Shown: positions 24,707 to 35,506 of the stretch, piece after piece
Numbering within the stretch: position 1 is the stretch's first letter
How the letters are laid out: the number at the start of each line of letters is the position of its first letter
NCBI RefSeq assembly: GCF_003286085.1
Contig: NW_020825294.1
Location: 7,998,001 to 8,062,000, forward strand
Length of the DNA: 64,000 nt
Source: Drosophila persimilis
Lineage: Eukaryota > Arthropoda > Insecta > Diptera > Drosophilidae
Direction: 5' to 3'
Notes under the pieces: generated by a model
The model's database searches: none
What the model saw: the letters and a program-made list of their open reading frames with translations, nothing else
What the model was told of the DNA's origin: nothing
Program-made: the position numbers and the translations under genes

Positions 24707-25478
24707 TTAATTGATGCGCCGGATTATGTGATCGAAGAATATGGCGTGGCCGTAGATGGGCGACGCGTACATCGTCCGTCGGGCGTTCTTCGAGGCGGGA
24801 CAGTCGCAGCCCACGTTGACGCAGATCATCTTGTGGTCGCCGCGGTGCTTCATCAGCAGGCTGTGGGCCCCCTCGTTGACCACCTGGAAGTTGTCGCTGT
24901 CGTTGTACACCACCCGGTTCTTGTACCAGTTGTAGTGGCTCAGGTGGTGCTTGCCCGGCTTCAGCTTGACCGTGCCCTCGAACACGCCCTTCCAGTCCAC
25001 GAAGTACTTGGAGCCGGTCAGGAACCGCGACTCGCGCAGACTCTGCTCCAGATCGATGAAGCCCGACACCTCCAGGCCTACGCTGGAGCGCATCAACAGG
25101 TAGACGATGGTCTGTGGGGTGGGGGTGGGGGTTTCCAGATGATTCCAGGGAATCATTTAGTCCATCACTCACCGACAAGTGCTTATTGAGCAGCATTTTC
25201 TCCCGTTTGGCGAACTGCCTGAGCACGCGGTCATTGTTGTTCAAGTAGTCGCCGAAGAGCTGCCGCCCGCCCAGACCCCGCGGCTTCAGCATGTCCATCT
25301 CCTTCTGGCGACGATCCTTGTACTCCTCCTCGGTGAGCAGCCCGCCCAGGCAGCTCTTCCCGCAGGCATTCTGTATCAATTTCCGCTGGAAGCTCCAGTT
25401 TCGCAAATACCGAACGTCATTGAGAGTTATGAACTGGTCCACATACTCCCCATAAGAGTGGAACCCCAGGAGGCTCAT
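24707..25478 (-). CDS. CFAP299 homologue (C4orf22 family), two exons, 236 aa
   Basis: Coding exon 1 is 25478-25173 (102 codons, ATG at 25478) and exon 2 is 25111-24707 (134 codons plus TAA), joined in phase 0. The family's usual length is about 230 residues, so the fly protein appears full length. Residues 6-20 (FHSYGEYVDQFITLN) match the family's N-terminal F-x-(T/S)-Y-x-E-Y-x-D-x-x-I-T block. In exon 2 the hallmarks are SGFIDLEQSL, HYNW, NFQVVNEGAHSLLMKHRGD and IFFDHIIRR, the last matching the C-terminal I-x-(Y/F)-D-H-(V/I)-x-R-R signature. No signal peptide or membrane segment is visible. CFAP299 is linked to motile cilia and spermatogenesis in vertebrates, so a testis/sperm-flagellum role is the natural inference here. 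The molecular activity is unknown. The gene is more GC-rich than its flanks, has no coding neighbours, and starts at the first ATG after an in-frame upstream TAG. Confidence 0.9.
25112..25172 (-). other. Intron of the CFAP299-like gene (61 bp)
   Basis: The coding strand reads TTGTCG|GTGAGTGATG at the donor and CCCACCCCACAG|ACCATC at the acceptor. The size is typical of short fly introns. Reading through it without splicing shifts the frame and gives a His/Pro-rich tail that loses the conserved domain, so splicing is required. Confidence 0.9.
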
Positions 25479-25486
25479 GATGACTA

Positions 25487-25542
25487 CTAAAACGGTCTAG
25501 GTTAGGCATTACGGTGAAGATATCAGTCCATAATCCAATTAC
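25487..25542 (-). other. Possible 5' UTR intron of the CFAP299-like gene
   Basis: On the coding strand ACTAAAAG|GTAATTGG (donor near 25542) is followed 56 bases later by CCGTTTTAG (acceptor at 25487), 8 bases before the ATG. A second possible acceptor, CCTAACCTAG, would give a 46-base intron. The exon upstream, if real, has no in-frame ATG. This rests on splice-site appearance only. Confidence 0.35.
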
Positions 25543-25784
25543 CTTTTAGTAAACCCAAAGAAAACGGGAAAAAGTAAACAAAAAATGTGTTTTTGTGTTG
25601 TGTTAGTGTGGGTGTGAATCAAAATGTGTTGTGTATTTGAAACCAAATTGAAACATTACTGAAAACTTATGGAAAAAGGCCTGCTTCAACTAAGAAGAAA
25701 CATTTTTGTGGAAAAAATCTATTCAGGATTGCATACAAATGTTGGTTTTACGTTTAAATCTTAATCCACCGTCGGGCTTTCGCA

Positions 25785-26180
25785 AATCTCTCCGAGCGGC
25801 AACGACGTGGGTCCAACGCTCTCCTGACTCATTTTTGCGCTACTACTCTGAGTATCTGAGACACTAATTTTCTGCGACGCATTTGCAATGGTCGCATCTT
25901 TCTCTTTCTAACCCACCCACATTCCCGCAGAAGAACACGCTCAAGGCGCGCTCTCTTCTTCTTGTCGCTTTTGATCCTCTCTGAGCGAGTTGTCGCTCTC
26001 GCTACGCACTCTCTCACTCCCACCTACGCAGCATTGGGACAGGCAGCGGACGAGTATAAGCATGTAAAGCAATCGGTCAGGCATGGGACAATAACAAACG
26101 GTAAATCGCAAAGAAGCAACAAGCAGGCAAGAAAACACGGCGAAACATTTCGCAAGGCACAGCTAAGAATACACTGTGAA
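25785..26180. repeat. CT-rich dispersed repeat block upstream of the CFAP299-like gene
   Basis: The segment 25813-26090 is closely matched elsewhere in the window. CTCTTTCTAACCCACCCACA, GCAGAAGAACACGCTCAAGG and GCGCGCTCTCTTCTTCTTGT recur with one or two changes at about 58136-58325. CGCACTCTCTCACTCCCACC recurs at 59216-59235. The block lies about 300 bp upstream of the gene's ATG, so it may sit in or near the promoter region. No TIR or coding sequence was found. Confidence 0.6.
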
Positions 26181-26478
26181 TAATATTAGGAGCCCACAAA
26201 GCAAATGTTAAATATATAATATTTACTTGTTAAATTGAGTTAATTTTATATAACCATATAATCAATTAACTCCTTTAATTGCCTATATTTTAAAACTTGA
26301 AACCAGAAATGGAGATATTCAGCCAAAGTCCCAAAGTTTCGTCCCGAACCGTATCTAAATTGGTAAACTTTTTTTTAAATCTAGCAAAATTGATAACCAG
26401 AACGAGGGCTCGAAAAATAAGCAGCAATTTTAATCAAAAATGTGCCGCACAATTAATTAAACATTTCCCATATACATA

Positions 26479-28125
26479 CAGTGGCGCCGAAAAAAATAGC
26501 ACCAGTAGGGACGACCGTCTTTATTCGTTCAAAACAAGACCACTGTCCAACATTTGCTGGACTTTACTGCAATATAATGTAGCTTTATATGTCTCCTCTC
26601 TGACAGAAGTGTGCTTACTCTCTCAATTCTAACGGTTCTTATAACATTAGGCAATTTTGCGAAAGAGGAGCGAAATGGAGCACCAACAAAAATAGCACCA
26701 GTAACTGTTTTATGTAAAAGCTTCTACTTTCCTGAGCTTCTTGATATTTTAAGTTCTTGATTGAATGAAAAATCGGTGGCTTTAGGTGATTGTGACAAGA
26801 AAGTTACAAAATTTAAGTAGTTATGGGTCTTGGAAAGCATTAAAGTGAGGAAAAAAGCCAAAGGATCAAAACTTTCATTTCAGAAGGCAGGACCTATGCT
26901 AAGGTGGGGCAAATTGTCGGTTGTTCAAAAGAAATGATTAGCAATGCTTTGAAATATGTTTCCAACAAGAAACACGTGGAAGAAAGGCCGCGATATTCCC
27001 ATTTCTGGTAAAACTACTGGTTCGTGAGAGCAAGGAGGACCCATTTACGTCGGCCACAGAGCTAAAGCAAGGATCTTAAAAAATCGTCAGGTACCAGGAA
27101 AGTTAGATCTTGTATACAAGAACGTAAAATGGGTACTCGTAGTAGGAGGAAAATTCCACTTTTCACGGAAAGGCATGGGGCAAAAAAAGTTTGGTGTGCA
27201 AAATAGCACTAAAGTTGGGCCAACGAAAATGGAGAAACATCCTGTGGTCCGACTAAAGCCAACATTTATTTTTGGTGTAAAAGGGTCTTGTTCTTGTTTG
27301 AAACGACTACCGAATGCAGAATACAACCCCCTGACTCACGTGTAAATTCATTAGACATAGAAAAGCAAGCAAGATCGTATGGGCATGATTTTCGTACTAG
27401 GCAGGTGACCCAATACATGGCACAAACCCATTATGGATCAACATGTCTATGTCAATATCAAAGAAACAGTGATTCTGCTTTATGCAGAATACGAAATAGA
27501 GTTGTTTTGTAACTTCCATCAGGAAAATCACCCAAAACGAACTAGAAAGTAAGCTCGAAAGTGGTTCGAGCACAATTCACTTAATGCAATAGATTGGCCT
27601 GTTCAGTCTCCAGACTTGAACCCCATTGCTAATATTTTGGATCAAGTTAAAAAATATGTTTCTAATGCGGAATCAAAGAACAATAAATATGTTTGGGGCA
27701 TCCTGCATGGTTCGTGGATCAATATCCCACGGGAAATATGCGAAAATTAGGTGAGCTTTAATGCCGATATGCTGGGCTGCTGTTGTTGCTGCCAAAGGTT
27801 TTACAACAAAACGCCAACCTTTAAATACAACTAAACTAACATATTTTACAAAAAAAATTGGAAAGTTTCTTTGCATTTTAAAGTTTTTTGATTTCTTTGT
27901 AAATTGGTGCTATTTTTGTTGGTGCCCAAATTTCTGATAAAATCCTATTCTTTTCAAATTTTCTTACTTGGACTTTACAAATTATACCAGTGCTCTGGGA
28001 TACGATAAATTATACCATAAAGTTTATATATTAGTCTTAACAACGTTCATTAGAACCATTGCTTAAGCAAAATCCGTCAATATAGACACATTAGTCCACT
28101 GGTGCTATTTTTTTCGGCGCAGCTG
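26479..28125 (+). mobile_element. Tc1-like transposon, 1.65 kb, degenerate
   Basis: Starts CAGTGGCGCCGAAAAAAATA after TA (26477-26478) and ends with TATTTTTTTCGGCGCAGCTG before TA (28126-28127). The last few bases of the right end differ from a perfect inverted copy. A second repeated site, AACAAAAATAGCACCA, lies inside each end (26685-26700, and inverted at 27905-27920). This is the paired-site (IR/DR) layout known from several Tc1 relatives. The length is normal for an autonomous element, but the transposase is broken. Confidence 0.8.
26823..27710 (+). pseudogene. Tc1-like transposase pseudogene
   Basis: The N-terminal DNA-binding region is readable at about 26859-26990 (IKTFISEGRTYAKVGQIVGC followed by SKEMISNALKYV), a helix-turn-helix of Tc1 type. 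The C-terminal catalytic end is readable at about 27510-27710 (NFHQENHPKRTRK, then a stop, then WFEHNSLNAIDW and PVQSPDLNPIAN). In active relatives the last motif is SPDLNPIEN, whose Glu is the third catalytic acidic residue. Here the codon at 27628-27630 is GCT (Ala). Several frameshifts and stops lie between these ends, so it cannot be active. The right-hand part still shows the family's SIPxEVC-like region as INIPREICEN. Confidence 0.75.
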
Positions 28126-28127
28126 TA

Positions 28128-28914
28128 TGTACGTATGTATATCTTGTACTCTTGCAAGAATCCAGAGCGTCATTCATGTGGCAAATTTAATAAATGGAAA
28201 AAGTTTCAGTGCCCGAGCCCTCGACTTTACCCTCGGCATTGGCTTGGCCCTTTGTCCTGGCCTCCTGGCCAAAGTTGTGCGTTTTTCAATTACAGTTTTC
28301 TATGTGCCACGCCCTCTCCCACACACACACACACACACACACAGAGGGGGGCAGAGGCATTCCGCATATTACACTAATTACTTCATCAACATTTTAAACT
28401 GGGCGCCAAAGTGAAATTTGCATTTTCTGCCTGTGCGTGGGCGTTGGCGTTGGCTTTGGCTACACTTTTAGTACGCATCCTGTGGATATCCTGTTGAAGA
28501 GTGCGCTTGAAAAACGTCCCTAAAGACGTTCTATATGGTCCATAATAATTTTGTTTATATAACTTTGGGTGGATGGGTATATTTGGGGATTAAAATCACT
28601 TAAAATCAAACATGAACACATTCTTGGAAACGTCTACGCCTGTAAACATCACCCGATCTTTAAATTTGAGGGAGGAAATTATATAGAGTAGATAATTTAT
28701 GTAATTTATGATTTATCGGGTGTGAGCGGTCATCTATAAGCCTATTGCAGATTGAGATAATAATAGAACACCCCATAATAGATCCCATTATATTTAAGAA
28801 TACAATTTTGCTCGAATTTAAAAATCTACTCAGAAATGTCTAGACTTTTCTTTAAAGGTCTTAATAGGTGGAGTGGCATTGAAACAGTTTAATGTTGGTG
28901 CTATTATTGAAATA
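28128..28914. other. Non-coding stretch, no gene recognised
   Basis: Contains a (CA)n tract at 28320-28342 and short GTTGGC-type repeats at about 28440-28460. No exon-like ORF. Confidence 0.45.
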
Positions 28915-29110
28915 TTATACAAGATTTATTTTTTTAAATTTTATTTGTATTTATTTATAATTATTTTATTTATTTATTTTATTTTATTTATTTATATTTA
29001 CATTTATATTATTTTATTTATATTATTATTTTTATTTATTTGTTTTATTTATTTGTATAATATTTTATTTCAGTTTTAAATATTAATATTAATATTAATA
29101 TTAAAAAATA
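28915..29110. repeat. TTTATTTATT AT-rich microsatellite
   Basis: About 160 bases of TTTATTTATTTTATTT steps followed by four AATATT units at about 29077-29103. Confidence 0.85.
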
Positions 29111-32100
29111 TTATTGCTGCAACGAACATTCTTTGCTTTGTTTTCAAAAACAACTAAAAATAAATAATCACCAATAAATACCAAAATTCATGATTTAGGC
29201 CCTAAAATTTGTATTTATTTATTTTTAGTTGCTTTTAAAAACACCCCAAAGTACGCCCATTTTTTGGTTAAACTTTAAAAACAAAAAGAATTATTTACAG
29301 TATTCCCTCTGCAATAGCGTAAGTTCGTAACTTTCTAAGAAATCGGGCGAAATGCACAAATATCCGGCCAGAAAACTTGGTTCAAAATGCCAAACCGAAC
29401 TCGTTACGGAATTCGTATTGAATTCCTGAGATGTTTTTAGTGTGCGGGGTACAGGGTATGGTAGGGGTCCGGCGGCAGCATTCCAAGCTGCTTTTCAGTA
29501 TCGACAGGTACTACGGCGCACAGGAAGGATTTCCGGTGTGCGAGGGAGTGAGTGTATGGGAAGAATTTCCGCTATTTAGACACGCTTTCCCACTGTTTCG
29601 CTGCCCCCTGCCGCTGCCTCTGGTGTCGCTGCAACAATTAACATGCAGCCGCTGCCAACACTTGAGGCTCGGGGCAGGACTGCTGGGCTAGTCCTATCCC
29701 TCCGCCCCCCCTCGACCCTCGTTTGGCGTGCTTTGTCACCATCTTGCCTCTTGGTGCCGTCTTGAGCGCGTAAATTGCTACTTCGTGGCCCAGTACCCCT
29801 CCCCCAGGACTCCTCATGAGTCCCCCCCCCCCAAGGTCTTTGCTCATGTCTGGTGTCCAAGGCCCGGCCCGGCCCGTCTCGGCCATGGCCATTGTTTGAC
29901 TTGGTCATTAGTAAATGTACTTTGTCGCAGCATAAAAAGGAGTTAAGTGCGCACTCTAAGGATTTATGTGCATTACCAAAGAATGAGGCAATGCTCAATG
30001 GCGGCGGCTGCTGCAGCAGCAGCTCCTTCCCTTCCCTTTCCCCTCCAGCTCCTTGCCTTTGCCTTTGCCATGTGTTAAGTGCACGGTTTTTGATGAATGA
30101 ATCGGAGCAAAGGAAAGGAAAGTAAACTGCTTAGCAATTGCAGAAAGAGTTGATGTTGCAGGAAGCAGGAACTGCCAATCATAAGCCAGATGGAAAGAAA
30201 GTAAAGAAAGTGGAACAGATTGAATGCCTGAGCAAATACAAGCGATGTACTGGCATTGTTCTGAATTCCATTAAGGACCAACTTTACTCTTCATTGGATC
30301 CCAATACTGCCCAATATTTCTGTGTAATCTGTCCCCTGCAGCAGGCGATTGCAATTGCAGTCCGCATAAATTGCATATCTCCCTCTTTGTCTCCCCCCCC
30401 TCTCTAGAGGGAAGAGCCCGGCAAATGCTAACACAAATTATCAAGTTACCATAAATTGCCTTCTCTGGGCCTCCGAATGAAATCAAAGCCACATAAATTG
30501 CGAAAATATTTCTGGGCCAACTCTGGGCTCCAACTGGGAACAACAGAGACAAAGGACGACCGAAAGAATCATCACTTACAGCTGACCACAAGAGTTGGGT
30601 CCGAGGACCAGGACCAGGCCCAGGACCAGGCCCCGGACCAGACCCCGATCCACTGCTCCATCCTGGGAGCTGCCCCGCAATCGATCAAAGGGAATTATGT
30701 CTCAACACAATTGTAAATAAATCTTTGCGGCCATGTGGACATCATGTGCCAGAGCTGGGCTGCTGGGGAGCTAGAATAAGACGCCGATAGATGGTGGGGA
30801 GGGGGGAAAATCCTGCATATCCCACAATATGAAGATTGAGTGGTAATGTGTGCAAATCTAAAGCTTCTGCCTGGTTCGATTCCCTGCCGGATCCTGCCGT
30901 ATCCTGCTCGTGCTGCTGGCCGTTGACATGTTGGTAAATTGGTCCTTAGCTGATTGCATCGATTGCTGAGGCCTGCCTCCCCAAAACTGGGGAATTAAGT
31001 CGAAATTCCGGAAATTAATCTGCTCAAAAGGACAGACAAACCGAGGCACACAGAGCTCCCCAGAGCCCCCCCCCCCAGAGGACACACGAAATGCAATATT
31101 ATTCAAAGTGATTTTACAAGTGTCGTTGTCATTAGGCGATTGCCTGAGGCTTCAAGGCTCTTGTCGGTAGAGGCCAGCTGCTTGCCTCCTTTTTGGGGCA
31201 AAATTTATAATGCGCATCGATAATGATTTGTAATTTAAAGCCCCCAACAAATTTCCGGCAATTTTGCTGCCAGACTCCAGACATTTTTCCGCCTCCACTT
31301 TGTTTACTTTTCATCTCGGAAAAAACCCAAACGAAACGAAACGAAACGAACTTATCGCCGTAATCGTTGAGCTCGGGAAAGAAAAACATCAGCATTCCCG
31401 TTAATTTGTTTCTTGTAAGCCCCGTCTCAGGGCTTTGTGCAATCAACATGAACGTGTCTGCGTTTCGGCTTGGCGAGGAGGCGGGGAGGAGCCACCTTTC
31501 CCGAGGAGCCGCCATTAAACTCGATAACAGGAAATGCGAAATGGCCTTTAATGACGAGCACCAGGAAGCGACGGGTGTGTGTGTGTGTGTGTGTGTGGGG
31601 GCAGAGATCAGAGCGGAATATCTTAGAAATGGGCTTTTGAGGGGTGGCCTGAAATCGGTTGAACCTAGAGCCACAGAGGGCCCCAGAAGTAGGAGATTGC
31701 AAACCCATTTTATTCTTCGTTTCCGAAGCTATTTGTTATTAATATTATTTTGGAATATAATTTGTCATGTTCCATAAATAACGAACATTTCGATCCCAAG
31801 AATTATGAGTCAATAAATAGGAATAAAAAATATATTTGGGGAAAATTGTTTCTAGGCTCGAAAAGGCCTTAAAGAAGGGGCTTTAAAAGGCCTCCGAAAC
31901 CCGAAAGCCTTAAATAATATTTAAACAAGAGGTAGACCTGGGCTAGACCCACGTAAAGGATAATACGAAATGAGTACAAGTGGTTTTTTGTTGGGTCTAG
32001 CTGGGGTCCCAAGGGATTTATGGCCTCCCAGATCTTACTCCTTTCCCAATCGAACACTCATAAATTCTATATTTAATGTTTAATCGATTTTTTGTGCTAG

Positions 32101-32878
32101 AATATTGCTCTCTAAGCCCAAAAACTGTTTAAATGTTTGCTAATTTTATTGAATGAAGAGAGCTCCTCCAGCTTTTTTTCCACAGCAATACAAGATTCGG
32201 GCGAGTACCGGCTATAAACCTCTGGAAACTGCCGTCTCGAGCCCCAGCAAGCTGTACTCGCAAGTGATTACCAGTAATAAGAGCACATGTTGATGGAGCA
32301 TTACAAATGAGATGATGAGATGGGGAGATGAGCGCTGGAGGCCTCTATGTGGCCAACATCTGCTGCTGCTGCTGCTGCTGCTTGTCATGTCTATTGTTAG
32401 TCCTCTCTGCTGTTGTCCTCGTCATGTTGGCCATTATATAATGGTCGTTGCCATATGCCAAGCATATTAATTTTTCGCCCCACTGAGGAGAGGAGAGGGC
32501 TGCTCCCCCCACAACCGATTGATAGGCAGTTGCTGCCAATTACGAGGCTGCTGTGGCCCCTCCTCCGGCTCCGGCCCCCTCTAGTCGGATGACATGACAC
32601 GTGAGCAATGGTTACGGTTACAGGGTTATGGTTATCGCTTTTCGGTGTACGTAATTTCCTTTGCTCATATCCCCCGCCTTAATTTCCAGTCCTTGTGCCG
32701 GGCATGCAATTAACTCAAACAGAAACGCCGCCGGAGGACAATGGCTTATTGCGCAATAAGGTTTGATTCGTAATCCGCTTAAAATACCTGTACTCCCTGC
32801 GATTATTGAGAGAGCATCGACTCTTGATGTGAATGAATATCGATTTCCATTTATTTACTCCTTAATTTACACCGAAAA
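29111..32878. other. Non-coding stretch, no gene recognised
   Basis: About 3.8 kb. It has GGACCAGGACCAGGCCC repeats at 30606-30642, CGAAACGAAACGAAACG at about 31333-31350, a (GT)n tract at 31575-31598, and (CTG)n at 32359-32382. GGTTCGATTCC at 30873-30883 resembles a tRNA B-box, but no T-arm stem or cloverleaf can be formed around it. Confidence 0.45.
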
Positions 32879-32959
32879 ATGAATCAAAAACAATTGGATT
32901 ACCTCTCAATTGAGTCTTTCGGGAGGAAAGAATTCTGTGAATATAAATCGTATCCCTAA
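32879..32959 (+). CDS. Candidate upstream small ORF (26 aa)
   Basis: The ATG at 32879 reads MNQKQLDYLSIESFGRKEFC and continues EYKSYP to TAA (32957-32959). One base separates its stop from the ATG of the next small ORF (CTAAAATGG). I do not recognise the peptide. It could be a uORF or the first cistron of a dicistronic small-peptide transcript, or simply chance. There is no predicted signal sequence or membrane segment. Confidence 0.25.
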   Translation: MNQKQLDYLSIESFGRKEFCEYKSYP

Positions 32960-32960
32960 A

Positions 32961-33128
32961 ATGGACATCTACGATTATGATCAGGATTATTATGGTCCAC
33001 TCGAATCCGTTGGCAAACGGGAGAAAACCCATGCTCAACAACACCACGCAGACGTGAGCAAAGAAGGATTTATAAATGCAATTCCTCCCAAGCCGCTGCC
33101 CATTTTTCACACAAAGAATACAAAATAA
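32961..33128 (+). CDS. Candidate small protein, 55 aa, unknown function
   Basis: The ATG at 32961 has a strong fly-type start context (CCTAAAATGGAC) and opens MDIYDYDQDYYGPLESVGKR, later with GFINAIPPKPLPIFHTKNTK before TAA. The composition (acidic, Tyr-rich start; Pro/Lys-rich end; no low-complexity tract) is more protein-like than the surrounding chance ORFs. The same frame is open upstream to about 32910 but without an ATG. No homologue is known to me. It lies between unique sequence and the foldback-type repeats that begin about 400 bp downstream. Confidence 0.4.
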   Translation: MDIYDYDQDYYGPLESVGKREKTHAQQHHADVSKEGFINAIPPKPLPIFHTKNTK

Positions 33129-33544
33129 TTCTAACAAAATATAGAGCTCAAAATATGATGTGGTACAAATGTGGTACAGACTCACCTTTCATTTAAATCG
33201 GCAAACTTTTGGCCATTCCGCTTCGCTCTAAATCTCGCAGAAAGAGAGGCAGAAAAAACTCAAGCTTAGAAGCGCTCAAATGTTTTCTTGCGGTATTTTC
33301 ACATTTGCTGCGATTTGTTTCTTAATTGTTGCCAAGCCTTTGGCTCTCCACACACATAGCCTTGCATTTTCATGCCTTATTTAGAACTTTTCATCGTCTT
33401 TTTCACAATAGTTTTCACCACTTTTCCAACTTTTTACCAGACTTTTCTGGCACATTTCCATTATAAACAATTTCTCCACTTATCACACGGGATTTTATAT
33501 AATTTACCGAACATTTTCCGCTATTTTCCAACGGATTAAAAACA
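33129..33544. other. Non-coding stretch between the small ORFs and the foldback locus
   Basis: T- and C-rich on the plus strand, with repeated words like ACTTTTC and TTTTCAC. No gene recognised. It may belong to the neighbouring repeat. Confidence 0.4.
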
Positions 33545-33960
33545 AATTTTTGATTTGTAACATAAAAAAAAATAAGTTATGCACAAAAAATAGTATCTAT
33601 CTGCATATATATCAAATATATATAGACATATCACAAATTGCCGTTGAGCTGCATTTTTGGCGCCATTTTGCCACTTTTGCGCCTCCGCTCTTTATTTACC
33701 AATTTTCTTGAATTAAAACACTTTTTTTCATATTTATGTCTGATCACTTCACCACTACACTTCCCACACCTGCGCGATATTTCCCCGATGGATTTTTCAC
33801 CATTTTCCCGATTTTCACGGATAGAAACGCGGAGATGACTTCCAAAATCGCGCTTTGACCGGGTGAAAAAATGAAAGAGAGAGCGGTGCAAATTCGTTCA
33901 TTCTGTGCTCTCCTGCTCCTCTTCCTATTTGCTCTCTCACGCACTCTCTCTTCAGCTACT
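33545..33960 (+). repeat. Third copy of the foldback arm (direct orientation)
   Basis: Shares with 34011-34445, in order: TATATATCAAATATATAT, ATATCACAAA, GGCGCCATTTTGCC, GGATTTTTCACCATTTTC, GAAACGCGGAG, GACCGGGTGAAAAAATGAAA and a CTCTCTC-rich end. Divergence is moderate, with several indels. It lies immediately upstream of the inverted-repeat pair. Confidence 0.7.
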
Positions 33961-34010
33961 TTTGCGAAAACGAATAACGAAGCGGAAAAAGGGAGACAAC
34001 GGAAAAATAT

Positions 34011-35172
34011 AACCTTTTAGGTTTTCGCACATAAAAAAAAGAAATTATGCAAAAAAAATATGTTTATCTGCCTATATATCAAATATATGTATGTACATAT
34101 CACAAACTGCCGCAATTTTCCTTCGTCGAACTGCATTTATGGCGCCATTTTGCCTCCCTCTGCCTCTTATTGTGCCGCCGCCTTTTATTCCACAAATATT
34201 CGTGAATTAGGACACTTTTTTGGCACATTTATGTCGGATCACTGCACCACTACACTAAACTACACTTCACACACACGTACCACATTTTTCCCGCTGGATT
34301 TTTCACCATTTTCTGCATTTTCTCGGATTGAAACGCGGAGCTGACTTCCGAGCGCGCGCTTTGACCGGGTGAAAAAATGAAAGTGAGAGCGGCGCAAATG
34401 CGTTTGTTCTTTGATCTTCTGCTCCTCTTTCTAGTTGCTCTCTCTCCCACTCAAATTTGTCGCAGCATTCGGTCACTCGTGGGTGAACGAAACGTAATAG
34501 GTGAGAGCATTAGCGCTCTCTTTTTGCTTCTGCAGTGTGTGCGTGTGTGCTTGCAGTTGCTTTAGCTTATGCTCTAGACGGGTGGGGTGGGGTGAGATGG
34601 CCTGTGCATTGATGAGATCATCAGCAAAGAAAAGGTTTATTAATTTGAAGACCTGAAGGGGGGGGGTGGCGAACAGCGTTTCCTCTTCCTCTTCTCTCAT
34701 TTTTTAACAGTGCAATGACTCGAAGCTGAGTCAAGAGCGTCTTTGCTTTTTTTGTGAGAGAGAAAATAGAAGAAGAAGAGCAGGAGACCAAAGAATGAGC
34801 GCAATTGCATCGCTCTCACTTTCATTTTTTCACCTGGTCAAAGCGCGCGCTCGGAAGTCAGCTCCGCGTTTTATTCCGTGAAAATTGGGAAAATGGTGAA
34901 AAATCCATCGGGAAAAATGTCGCAAAAGGCGTGGGAAGTAATCTTTAGTGTGGTGATGCAGTGAATTTATAAAAAAGTGTGTTTTTGCGCAAGAAAATTG
35001 GTGAATAAAGGGCAGGGGCGCAAAAGTGACAAAATTGCGGCAAAAATGCAGCCCGACGAAGGAAAAGTGCGGCAATTTGTGATTTGTCTATAGATATTTG
35101 ATAAATATGTAGCTAAACATATTTATTTTGCATAATTTCTTTTTTTTTATGTGTGAAAACCTAAAGGGTTTT
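34011..35172. mobile_element. Foldback-like element: about 430-bp arms around a ~300-bp loop
   Basis: The left arm 34011-34445 and right arm about 34750-35172 are inverted copies. AACCTTTTAGGTTTTCGCAC at 34011-34030 matches the inverse of GTGTGAAAACCTAAAGGGTT at 35149-35168. TGACCGGGTGAAAAAATGAA at 34361-34380 matches the inverse of TTCATTTTTTCACCTGGTCA at 34822-34841. The loop (34446-34749) has no transposase ORF. This is the form of a foldback element or MITE-like palindrome. I cannot assign a superfamily and see no clear target-site duplication. Confidence 0.7.
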
Positions 35173-35437
35173 ATTTTTTCGTTGTGTGGCTATTTTTTGA
35201 TCACCTGACTTCCAGTAATGTGTGTGTGTGTGTGCGTGCTTGAAAATGCGTCAAGTTTTGTCCCTTTCTCACTCCCACTCGCAGTCGTGGGATGCAGTGA
35301 AGAATGGAATAGCAAAAAATGAGTGTTCTCGTTCCAAGTGAAGTTCATGATAGGGTGGGGCATGCCCAATAGTGTTGATCTGACTTTCTCTTGTGTCGTG
35401 TGGACTTACGCCCTCTAGTGCCTCACCTTAAATAAAT

Positions 35438-35506
35438 ATGCCTAAAATTTGTACGTTTCGTTTGCGGTTTCTGTGCGGTAATGAATGTAACAGAACAAAA
35501 TTATCG
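35438..35506 (+). other. Possible short first coding exon
   Basis: An ATG at 35438 opens MPKICTFRLRFLCGNECNRT and runs KLS to 35506, where TCG|GTAAGTGAG is a near-perfect fly 5' splice site. No downstream exon could be identified within the window, and the ORF is only 23 codons. It may be chance or a remnant of a gene carried by a repeat. Confidence 0.18.

Noticed and set aside
24689-25490. Plus-strand ORFs opposite the CFAP299-like gene
   Set aside because: They are antisense shadows of a GC-rich coding region. The minus strand carries the conserved motifs and splice sites.
30873-30883. GGTTCGATTCC resembling a tRNA B-box
   Set aside because: Flanking bases cannot form a T-arm stem and no A-box or acceptor stem is present at the right spacing.
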